5,164 nucleotides of DNA from Bacteroidota bacterium (GTDB lineage: Bacteria > Bacteroidota > Bacteroidia > Chitinophagales > Chitinophagaceae). How positions within the stretch are numbered: the stretch's first letter is position 1; the number at the start of each line of letters is the position of its first letter. Shown here piece after piece: positions 1 through 5,164 of this stretch. A program made the translations under genes and the position numbers. Below the pieces are notes generated by a model that saw only the letters and a list, made by a program, of their open reading frames with translations, was not told the origin of the DNA and did not search any database. The stretch lies in contig JAEYVW010000414.1 of NCBI GenBank assembly GCA_023429365.1, forward strand, positions 1 to 5,164. The letters are read 5' to 3'.

Positions 1-744
1 AGCCGGTCTCAACACTTCGCCAAATTTCTTTGTCCAAAGTCCTGCGATCATATAGGCAAAAGGAATAAGAGTGGATGCAAAACCCAGGAATAACACAGGC
101 GGGTGAATAACCATCCAGTAGTTTTGCAGTAGTGGGTTGAGGTCGTTGCCGTCCTTTATAGAAGATAGATAATCTTCGCGGATCGGCTCATTGAGGTCAA
201 AATTTATATGAAGTGCAGGTGCATTGTCCAGCACCCCTGATTCACGCAACAGGATAAAAGGGTTAGAACCGAGTTTTTCACCAAAAATATATATCCCAAT
301 CACCATGGTTGCGAGCAGGAATTGGGTAAAGCTTACCACGGTCATCACCGGCGCTTCCCATTGTTTGCTTGTCCTGATCAGCACCAGCCCCAGCACACAA
401 TGCCCGATGCTCCAAAGCAGGAAACTACCTTCCTGGCCCTCCCAGATAGAGGCTAATAGGTATTTGGGTTCAAGTGAGCGGCTGCTGTGCTGCCATGCAT
501 ACTTATACTCAAAAAGGTGATTAGCATTTATGTAATATAAAATAGCAATAATAGAGGCTACTGATACAACTTCGATAATAAACGCGGCCCGGCCCAGCTT
601 TTTCCAGTAAGCCACATCGACGCCCTGACGGATCACCGTGGCTTTGAAATAGGCAAATGTCGCTACCAACGAAGCCACAAGGGAAAGTACTAACAAGAAA
701 TGGCCTATTTGACCTGGTAGAAGATGCTCGCCTATGTAATTCAT
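1..744 (-). CDS. ccmF: Cytochrome c maturation haem lyase subunit CcmF (CcsA/CcmF family), N-terminal part
   Basis: The ATG at 744-742 opens a frame of 248 codons that runs off the left edge of the window, so the C-terminal part is missing. CcmF is the large membrane component of the System I haem lyase, which takes haem from CcmE and attaches it to apocytochrome c on the periplasmic side. Visible family marks are hydrophobic segments at about residues 15-33, 53-72, 107-125 and 136-154, the block 78-111 (F-E-Y-K-Y ... W101-E-G-Q-E-G-S-F-L-L-W), and the block 199-222 with G-N-D-L-N-P followed by V-I-H214-P-P. By family knowledge H214 corresponds to the conserved periplasmic histidine that ligates haem. 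The WWD haem-handling motif should lie beyond the edge. It lies 59 bases downstream of ccmE on the same strand, so co-transcription is likely. No Shine-Dalgarno sequence is visible, which is normal for Bacteroidota. Confidence 0.93.
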   Translation of the reverse strand, partial: MNYIGEHLLPGQIGHFLLVLSLVASLVATFAYFKATVIRQGVDVAYWKKLGRAAFIIEVVSVASIIAILYYINANHLFEYKYAWQHSSRSLEPKYLLASIWEGQEGSFLLWSIGHCVLGLVLIRTSKQWEAPVMTVVSFTQFLLATMVIGIYIFGEKLGSNPFILLRESGVLDNAPALHINFDLNEPIREDYLSSIKDGNDLNPLLQNYWMVIHPPVLFLGFASTLIPFAYMIAGLWTKKFGEVLRPA

Positions 745-750
745 TATAAA

Positions 751-778
751 CTGGGAGTTTTAAGAGCCCTGGGAGTTT
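751..778. repeat. 10-bp direct repeat between ccmE and ccmF
   Basis: The sequence CTGGGAGTTT occurs at 751-760 and again at 769-778, an exact 10-base direct repeat with an 18-base period. It lies in the 59-base gap between ccmE and ccmF, a few bases before the ccmF start codon. It may be a local duplication or a protein-binding site, and it could equally be chance. No hairpin terminator is seen in this gap. Confidence 0.5.
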
Positions 779-803
779 AGATGGTTGATGTTTGCGTCTA
801 TAT

Positions 804-1220
804 TTAATACTGCTCACCTGCCGCCTGGATATTTTTACCTGCAGCGCTCATATCGTCTTTATACTTGGAGGGACATTTGGTTTGTATACTCTGACAATCG
901 AAGTGATCGCCCATATATTTTCCTTTTAGTACCAGTCGCTCGCTAATTTCGAAATTTTCCGGTTTCGGATTGTGATAGATAACCCTTACAGATTTACCTA
1001 ATGTATCAACGGCAGTAAACTCCAGGTAATTGGGATTTTTCAAGGCATCATATTCGACGGGCTGCGACTTATCAAGACGTGCCATCAGGTGTACATATTT
1101 ACCCGGTTTGGAAATGGCGGTATCTACGGTATCGTAGGTGGTAGCCGTTTGCAGAAAACTGATCAGCACGGCAATGGCTCCGGCAACTAGTACAAGAAGA
1201 ATGATGTGGATTTTTTTCAT
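804..1220 (-). CDS. ccmE: Cytochrome c maturation haem chaperone CcmE, CxxxY variant
   Basis: A 138-residue protein starting at the ATG at 1220-1218. The open frame extends upstream to 1346, but the first 42 residues do not look like CcmE, whereas M-K-K at 1220 is followed at once by a hydrophobic N-terminal anchor (about residues 4-24), as expected. CcmE is a membrane-anchored periplasmic OB-fold protein that binds haem covalently and passes it to CcmF. The OB-fold region spans about residues 38-115, with R79-V-I-Y-H and L97-V-L-K-G-K-Y as typical strands. The haem-attachment site reads C116-P-S-K-Y120: a CxxxY motif instead of the HxxxY of proteobacterial CcmE. A further cysteine, C109, lies just before it. 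The tail is hydrophilic and short. The gene precedes ccmF, its functional partner. The assignment is firm from the motif, length and neighbour together. Confidence 0.92.
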   Translation of the reverse strand: MKKIHIILLVLVAGAIAVLISFLQTATTYDTVDTAISKPGKYVHLMARLDKSQPVEYDALKNPNYLEFTAVDTLGKSVRVIYHNPKPENFEISERLVLKGKYMGDHFDCQSIQTKCPSKYKDDMSAAGKNIQAAGEQY

Positions 1221-1276
1221 GTTTGGTTTATTGTGGCCAGGGGATGTTCGGTTCTGCCAGGTCTTCAAATGCGCTG

Positions 1277-1284
1277 CGAAATTA
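1277..1284 (-). promoter_or_regulatory. Possible -7 element of the ccmE-ccmF promoter
   Basis: On the minus strand this reads TAATTTCG, one base off the Bacteroidota -7 consensus TAnnTTTG. It lies 56 bases upstream of the ccmE start, in the divergent intergenic region. No clear TTTG -33 box is found at the expected distance, so the call rests on one element and its position only. Confidence 0.3.
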
Positions 1285-1419
1285 CACCAAAATAACTTGC
1301 TTACAGCGGGTTTCTGTATTAACGAAACGATAACAGATTTGTTCAAAACCTCCCTGAAATTTTATAAGCTGTTCAATAACTCCGGCCTGCCCCGTCCCAA
1401 TATCTGCAATTCTCTCCCT

Positions 1420-1427
1420 TATCTTTG
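1420..1427 (+). promoter_or_regulatory. Likely -7 promoter element for the acyl-CoA dehydrogenase gene
   Basis: TATCTTTG matches the Bacteroidota -7 consensus TAnnTTTG exactly and lies 24 bases before the start codon at 1452. Transcription would begin near 1433-1436, giving a leader of about 15-20 bases. A TTTG -33 box is not visible around 1392-1402, so the upstream half is weak. Confidence 0.55.
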
Positions 1428-1451
1428 CCGGATATAAAGTATTAAAGCCAT

Positions 1452-2609
1452 ATGATGTTTGAACTTTCAGAAGAACAATTAATGATCCAGAAGGCGGCCC
1501 GTGATTTTGCTAAAAACGAATGTCTCCCAGGCGTAATAGAACGCGATGAAAAACAGCAGTTTCCCCGTGAGCAGATCCTTAAACTTGCCGACCTCGGTTT
1601 TTTAGGGATGATGGTAGACCCGAAGTATGGGGGAGCAGGTATGGATACCGTTAGTTATGTACTTGCCATGGAAGAGATCAGTAAAATAGATGCAAGTGTT
1701 AGTGTCGTGATGAGTGTAAACAACAGCCTTGTATGTTACGGTCTGCAGGAATTTGGCACAGAAGAACAAAAAAATAAATACCTGGTGCCCCTGGCGCAGG
1801 GGAAGAAAGATGGCGAACTGTATATCGGTGCTTTTATGCTTAGCGAACCCGAAGCCGGTAGTGACGCGACATCCCAGCGTACGACGGCAGAAGATAAAGG
1901 CGACCATTATATATTAAATGGTACCAAGAACTGGATCACCAATGGTGGAACCGCCAGCGTTTACCTGGTCATGGCACAAACCGACCCATCCAAGGGTTCG
2001 AAGGGAATTAATACCCTGATCGTTGAAAAAAACTGGCCGGGAGTAACCGTTGCCGCCAAAGAAAATAAACTCGGAATCCGGGGAAGTGATACACATACGG
2101 TGATGTTTAACGATGTGAAGGTACCAAAGGAAAACAGGGTAGGAGCCGACGGTTTTGGATTCACCTTTGCGATGAAAACACTGGCCGGCGGACGCATCGG
2201 CATTGCCTCGCAGGCACTGGGAATTGCCAGCGGCGCTTTTGAACTGGCAAGAGATTACTCAAGGACTAGAAAAGCATTTGGAACCGAGATTAAAAATCAC
2301 CAGGCGATTGCTTTCAAACTCGCAGATATGGCTACCAAAATCGAAGCAGCGAGATTGCTTTGTTTAAAAGCAGCCTGGGAAAAAGACAATGGCCGGGATT
2401 ATACCCTGAGCAGTTCCATGGCAAAAGTTTATTCATCTGAAACGGCGATGTGGTCAGCTATCGAAGCTGTACAAATCCACGGCGGCTATGGTTTTGTAAA
2501 AGAATACCATGTAGAAAGGCTGATGAGGGACGCTAAGATCACACAAATTTATGAGGGCACCAGTGAGGTGCAACGTATTGTGATCAGCAGGAGTATTCTG
2601 AAAGGTTAG
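1452..2609 (+). CDS. Acyl-CoA dehydrogenase (short-chain/butyryl-CoA dehydrogenase type)
   Basis: A 385-residue cytoplasmic flavoprotein of the usual family length. It should catalyse FAD-dependent alpha,beta-dehydrogenation of a fatty acyl-CoA, the first step of beta-oxidation, passing electrons to electron-transfer flavoprotein. The N-terminal helical domain (about 1-120) is followed by the beta domain with the FAD-site signature A127-F-M-L-S-E-P-E-A-G-S-D138 and W161-I-T-N. The C-terminal helical domain carries R248-I-G-I-A, R271-x-R-K-A-F-G and the second signature Q341-I-H-G-G-Y-G. E368 in I-Y-E-G-T-S-E-V-Q-R is the predicted catalytic base, at the place it holds in short-chain and butyryl-CoA dehydrogenases. 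Substrate chain length cannot be fixed from this sequence. Two tandem ATG codons (1452 and 1455) are both possible starts. The serine hydrolase gene follows after 53 bases with no clear terminator. Confidence 0.95.
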   Translation: MMFELSEEQLMIQKAARDFAKNECLPGVIERDEKQQFPREQILKLADLGFLGMMVDPKYGGAGMDTVSYVLAMEEISKIDASVSVVMSVNNSLVCYGLQEFGTEEQKNKYLVPLAQGKKDGELYIGAFMLSEPEAGSDATSQRTTAEDKGDHYILNGTKNWITNGGTASVYLVMAQTDPSKGSKGINTLIVEKNWPGVTVAAKENKLGIRGSDTHTVMFNDVKVPKENRVGADGFGFTFAMKTLAGGRIGIASQALGIASGAFELARDYSRTRKAFGTEIKNHQAIAFKLADMATKIEAARLLCLKAAWEKDNGRDYTLSSSMAKVYSSETAMWSAIEAVQIHGGYGFVKEYHVERLMRDAKITQIYEGTSEVQRIVISRSILKG

Positions 2610-2662
2610 ATTGATATAAATTTCCTATACCGGGAATATTCATACCAATTAATTGAAATCAA

Positions 2663-3832
2663 ATGAAACTTCCTGTATTGTTGTCTGCATTTGTGCTGGC
2701 AAATGTAAGTGTGCCACTCGCTCAATCGCCCACCGATAATTCCTGCATTTCAGGCCTGGTGTTCAACAACAACTACTCAAAAGCAAAAAATCTGCAGGAA
2801 GCATTGCAGGCTTTTGCTCCAAAGGACTTACCAGGACTTTCGCTTGCCGTGTATTCTGAAACTGAAGGCTGGTGGGCCGGTGCAGCCGGTTATTCCCGTT
2901 TGGAGTCCCGTACACCTATGAGTATCTGTCACCTTCAGTACCTGCAAAGCGTATCGAAAACGTATATAGCGGTTGCGATCCTTCAATTGCAGGAGCAAAA
3001 GAAAATCCAGCTCGAAGCGCCTATTACAAAATACCTGGCGAAAAAGCATACAAATGCCATTGCCAATGCCGATAGGATCACCGTTCGAATGTTATTAAAT
3101 CACACCTCGGGTATAGCTGAGTACAACTCACACCCCGGTTATACCGGTCAGGTAATACTCAATCCAACCAAAGCTGTGGATATTGAAGCCGTGCTGCAAT
3201 TGTTAAAAGATGATCCAGCTCAATTTGCACCAGGTGCCCGCCATAAATACACGAATACGAACTACCTGCTATTGGCAATGATCGCCGATGCGATCACCGG
3301 AAACCACGCACGATATATCGCTGACAATATTTTTAAGCCTCTTGGAATGAACCAGAGTTTTTACCAGCCGGATAAGAAAAAAGTGGATTATCCGAACATT
3401 ACGGACTCTTACTGGGATATCCTTAACTCCGGACGGCCAGCAAACATTACACCAATGCAAAAGGCAAATGTAGCGCCGTTGAAGGGTGATGATGGTGTGA
3501 TCAGTACACCCATTGATGCGGTAAAATTTCTCAAAGGACTAATGGAAGGAAAACTTCTGTCCGACTCATCCATGAAGCAAATGCAACAATGGGTAAAGAA
3601 TGATAAAGGTGAACCGGTTTATGGCCTCGGACTGTCTTATTTTGATCTTGGCGGTCTTGTTGCCTATGGTCATGGTGGCGGTGGCCTGGGTGCAGGTTGT
3701 GTACTGGCTTATATCCCTGAAAAAAGGGTATATCTTTTCCTGGCTACCAATACAGGGGTTGTCATCGATGGACTTAGCGGCATCAAAGCAGACGGAGCAC
3801 GGAATGCGATTCTGGGTATTTTGTTACAGTGA
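2663..3832 (+). CDS. Exported serine hydrolase, beta-lactamase/D-Ala carboxypeptidase family (S12, PF00144)
   Basis: A 389-residue protein with an N-terminal signal peptide (hydrophobic residues about 4-16, cleavage near A20-Q21), so it should act in the periplasm or outside the cell. The three active-site motifs of the class C beta-lactamase fold are present in order. These are S96-V-S-K99 (nucleophile and general base), Y196-T-N198 (YxN), and H337-G-G-G, which takes the place of KTG. N146-H-T-S-G150 is also typical of the family. Members include D,D-carboxypeptidases, D-aminopeptidases, esterases and true AmpC enzymes. The HGG third motif is commoner in the esterase/peptidase-like members, so a beta-lactamase role should not be assumed. 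The substrate is unknown. It follows the acyl-CoA dehydrogenase gene by 53 bases on the same strand, and no functional link between them is evident. The start is the first ATG and is followed by the signal peptide directly. Confidence 0.92.
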   Translation: MKLPVLLSAFVLANVSVPLAQSPTDNSCISGLVFNNNYSKAKNLQEALQAFAPKDLPGLSLAVYSETEGWWAGAAGYSRLESRTPMSICHLQYLQSVSKTYIAVAILQLQEQKKIQLEAPITKYLAKKHTNAIANADRITVRMLLNHTSGIAEYNSHPGYTGQVILNPTKAVDIEAVLQLLKDDPAQFAPGARHKYTNTNYLLLAMIADAITGNHARYIADNIFKPLGMNQSFYQPDKKKVDYPNITDSYWDILNSGRPANITPMQKANVAPLKGDDGVISTPIDAVKFLKGLMEGKLLSDSSMKQMQQWVKNDKGEPVYGLGLSYFDLGGLVAYGHGGGGLGAGCVLAYIPEKRVYLFLATNTGVVIDGLSGIKADGARNAILGILLQ

Positions 3833-3858
3833 TTTTCCGGGGCGACTGGAATCGTTTT

Positions 3859-3886
3859 TTTGTCTCACATCTTTACTACAACTTTG
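3859..3886 (+). promoter_or_regulatory. Possible yggS promoter (TTTG / CAACTTTG)
   Basis: A TTTG at 3859-3862 and CAACTTTG at 3879-3886 are 16 bases apart. Together they resemble the Bacteroidota -33 (TTTG) and -7 (TAnnTTTG) elements, with one mismatch in the second. The spacing is slightly short, and the leader to the ATG at 3901 would be only about 8-10 bases. The pair lies in the 68-base gap after the serine hydrolase gene, so yggS may be transcribed on its own. Confidence 0.35.
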
Positions 3887-3900
3887 CTGCTCTGAAAATT

Positions 3901-4593
3901 ATGTCGATCGACAGGGAAGCATATTATCGTATTACATCGCAGTTACAGCCCAAAAACGTAAGTCTTGTTGCCGTATCCAAGACCAAACCCGTTGAAGATA
4001 TTGAGGAAATGTACCAGCTGGGACAAAGGGATTTTGGTGAGAACTATGTACAGGAAATGGTAGATAAGGCAGCGAAATTGCCAAAAGACATACGCTGGCA
4101 TTTTATCGGCCATCTCCAGACAAACAAGGTTAAATATATCGCGCCATTCGTGTCATTGATCCACGGTGTCGACAGCCTGAAACTTCTGACCGAAATAAGC
4201 AAACAGGCTGTAAAGAATAAAAGAAGTATCGATTGCCTGCTACAGGTGCATATCGCTGAAGAGGAAACCAAGTTTGGCCTGGATGAAGCGGAATTAAACC
4301 TTGTGATCAGTCAATTTGGAGACCTCGCGTTTGAAAACGTACGGATAAAAGGCCTGATGGGCATGGCTTCTTTTACCGATGACTTGAATAAGGTAAGAAA
4401 AGAGTTTCGTGGGTTAAAGCAAATTTTTGACAAGTATTCCAAAATTGCCGCCTCATCAGTTAATTCTGAAAATTGCGATCTCCGCATTCTTTCTATGGGA
4501 ATGAGCAGTGATTATACCTTAGCCATAGAGGAAGGCAGTAATATGGTACGGATAGGCAGTTTACTATTTGGTGCAAGAAATTATGAGGAATAG
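3901..4593 (+). CDS. yggS: YggS/PROSC-family pyridoxal phosphate homeostasis protein
   Basis: A 230-residue single-domain protein with the fold-type III (alanine racemase N-terminal-like) TIM barrel. It binds PLP but has no known catalytic activity, and it is thought to buffer cellular PLP and affect amino- and keto-acid balance. K27 in A-V-S-K-T-K-P is the predicted PLP Schiff-base lysine. Further family blocks are F45-G-E-N-Y-V-Q-E52, H67-F-I-G-H-L-Q-T-N-K76, and the C-terminal phosphate-binding region 199-226 with M-G-M-S, a Y-x-x-A-I motif and R217-I-G ... F-G-A-R. The frame is open back to a GTG at 3829 that overlaps the hydrolase stop (GTGA). That would add 24 residues unlike the family, and the ATG at 3901 gives the normal length. 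The gene converges on the dioxygenase-like gene with 8 bases between the stop codons. Confidence 0.93.
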   Translation: MSIDREAYYRITSQLQPKNVSLVAVSKTKPVEDIEEMYQLGQRDFGENYVQEMVDKAAKLPKDIRWHFIGHLQTNKVKYIAPFVSLIHGVDSLKLLTEISKQAVKNKRSIDCLLQVHIAEEETKFGLDEAELNLVISQFGDLAFENVRIKGLMGMASFTDDLNKVRKEFRGLKQIFDKYSKIAASSVNSENCDLRILSMGMSSDYTLAIEEGSNMVRIGSLLFGARNYEE

Positions 4594-4601
4594 GCATACA
4601 T

Positions 4602-5078
4602 TTATTTCGCTTTCGGATAACCCGGCACATTTTGTCCAAGGATGATATCCCTGGTTGCTCTCAACATCCCATTCTTCATTTCTGGTTTTAATACGCCGTT
4701 GCCACCCCTTGGTAGTCGGTTATGGTTTTCGTTTTGCAGGTAAGGGTCATCCGCAAAAAGATATTCATCGATCCAGTATTCAGCAATACCTGGCTCTTTA
4801 ATAGTAGGATGAATATGTTTCGGGTTCCTGCCATTGGGATAAGATGCCGGAACCAGTGTATAGAATTTATATTTACCATCGGCACCAGTTTTTAACCAGC
4901 CCCGCAGGTATCCATGTCGCCTGGCCCAACCTTTTTCATTTCCTTTTGTTGGATACACTCCTGTCTGATCGGTATGATATACATAAAGCACCACGTCTTT
5001 AGCCGGTGTTTTGCCATCGCTATGGAAAATAGTCCCGCTGATCTCGATCTTTGGTCCGGGCTGATCAAAATCAGGCAA
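4602..5078 (-). CDS. Intradiol ring-cleavage dioxygenase-like protein (PF00775), catalytic domain; 5' end disrupted
   Basis: The open frame codes for 158 residues from a TTG at 5078, the only usual start codon below an in-frame TGA at 5133-5135. It resembles protocatechuate 3,4-dioxygenase and its relatives, non-haem Fe(III) enzymes that cleave catechol-type rings. Aligning by motif to the protocatechuate enzyme gives all four iron ligands: Y42 (G-V-Y-P), Y80 (A-S-Y-P), H88 and H90 (K-H-I-H). The spacings agree closely (38 residues between the tyrosines, 8 and 10 to the histidines). The usual arginine three residues before the first histidine is N85 here, with R84 beside it. The true N-terminus, probably an export or lipoprotein signal, should lie beyond the window. 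TTG as the real start is doubtful because protein-like sequence continues in frame upstream. The substrate is unknown, and no other aromatic-degradation gene is nearby. Confidence 0.8.
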   Translation of the reverse strand: MPDFDQPGPKIEISGTIFHSDGKTPAKDVVLYVYHTDQTGVYPTKGNEKGWARRHGYLRGWLKTGADGKYKFYTLVPASYPNGRNPKHIHPTIKEPGIAEYWIDEYLFADDPYLQNENHNRLPRGGNGVLKPEMKNGMLRATRDIILGQNVPGYPKAK

Positions 5079-5164
5079 AGTATCTACGTTACTTAACTGA
5101 TCAAAAGGGATAGGACATTCATGAATGGCCTCTCAACCTTCGCAGACATCACCTACTATAATAT
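5079..5164 (-). pseudogene. Upstream part of the dioxygenase-like gene, interrupted by an in-frame TGA
   Basis: This continues the frame of the dioxygenase-like gene towards its missing 5' end. Read from the right edge it gives I-I-V-G-D-V-C-E-G, then TGA (5133-5135), then E-A-I-H-E-C-P-I-P-F-D-Q-L-S-N-V-D-T, joining L-P-D-F-D. From memory, related Bacteroidota proteins carry C-E-G-C-E-A-I and, further on, D-T-L-P-D-F-D here, so the TGA stands where a cysteine (TGC/TGT) is expected. One base change explains it, and no frameshift is needed. The gene is either broken by a nonsense mutation, affected by a sequence error near the contig edge, or, least likely, recoded at this codon. Confidence 0.6.
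5109..5134 (-). other. Imperfect hairpin overlapping the in-frame TGA
   Basis: On the minus strand the 12-base palindrome CATTCATGAATG (5116-5127) forms the top of a hairpin with a CATG loop. The stem extends outward through AGG/CCT and GA/TC, giving 9 base pairs with two single mismatches (5128 x 5115 and 5132 x 5111). Its base includes the last two bases of the TGA. It may be chance. The loop does not fit the usual bacterial SECIS pattern. Confidence 0.35.

Larger units (their letters stand above)
1221..1451. other. Divergent intergenic region between ccmE and the acyl-CoA dehydrogenase gene
   Basis: These 231 bases separate two divergently read genes and hold the candidate promoters for both. 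An open frame crosses the region on each strand, but neither encodes anything recognisable. The minus-strand one is only an upstream extension of ccmE. I see no structured RNA, riboswitch or clear operator palindrome. Confidence 0.6.

Noticed and set aside
224..520. A 98-codon plus-strand open frame
   Set aside because: It is antisense to ccmF and has no recognisable features.
521..817. A 98-codon minus-strand open frame over the start of ccmF
   Set aside because: It overlaps the ccmF frame, which shows clear family motifs. The product is Arg/Ser/Cys-rich and matches nothing.
1221..1346. A 42-residue N-terminal extension of ccmE
   Set aside because: It would put a polar stretch before the membrane anchor, and the candidate promoter lies inside it. 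The ATG at 1220 gives the normal CcmE layout.
1138..1437. A 99-codon plus-strand open frame reaching into the divergent intergenic region
   Set aside because: It is partly antisense to ccmE, runs over the likely promoters, and its product has no family resemblance.
2617..2624. TAAATTTC as a -7 element for the serine hydrolase gene
   Set aside because: It has one mismatch, is expected by chance in AT-rich sequence, and has no supporting -33 box.
2620..2637. Inverted repeat ATTTCC/GGGAAT after the acyl-CoA dehydrogenase stop as a terminator
   Set aside because: It has only six pairs, one of them a G-T, and no T-tract follows.
3600..3995. A 131-codon plus-strand open frame across the hydrolase-yggS junction
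   Set aside because: It is out of frame with two well-supported genes, and its hydrophobic stretch is a frame-shifted reading of the glycine-rich hydrolase end.

Overview
The window looks like an ordinary chromosomal segment of a Bacteroidota bacterium, most likely of the Chitinophagaceae/Sphingobacteriales type. The protein families and residues suggest this, as does the lack of Shine-Dalgarno sequences before the starts. A Bacteroidota-type -7 element (TAnnTTTG) also lies just before the acyl-CoA dehydrogenase gene. The taxonomic placement is inference from these signs, not from a search.

Layout, left to right. Positions 1-1220 hold two minus-strand genes of System I cytochrome c maturation: ccmE (804-1220, haem chaperone) followed by ccmF (744 down to the window edge, haem lyase, N-terminal 248 residues only). 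The CcmE has a CxxxY haem-attachment motif instead of the classical HxxxY. A 231-base divergent intergenic region (1221-1451) probably carries promoters for both directions. On the plus strand follow an acyl-CoA dehydrogenase (1452-2609), an exported S12-family serine hydrolase (2663-3832) and a YggS-type PLP-binding protein (3901-4593). They are 53 and 68 bases apart, so read-through is possible, but a separate promoter before yggS is also plausible. No common pathway links these three genes.

At the right edge, converging on yggS with only 8 bases between the stop codons, is a minus-strand intradiol ring-cleavage dioxygenase-like gene (4602 to the window edge). Its catalytic domain is intact, with all four expected iron ligands. 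The frame upstream contains an in-frame TGA (5133-5135), and reading through it gives a sensible protein, ...V-C-E-G-[TGA]-E-A-I-H-E..., joined to the rest of the gene. From memory of the family, this place is a second cysteine (CEGCEAI). The TGA is therefore either a nonsense mutation or sequencing error, or much less likely a recoded (selenocysteine) codon. It is the most interesting point in the window. I see no mobile elements, CRISPR arrays, tRNA or rRNA genes, and nothing that amounts to an undescribed multi-gene system.
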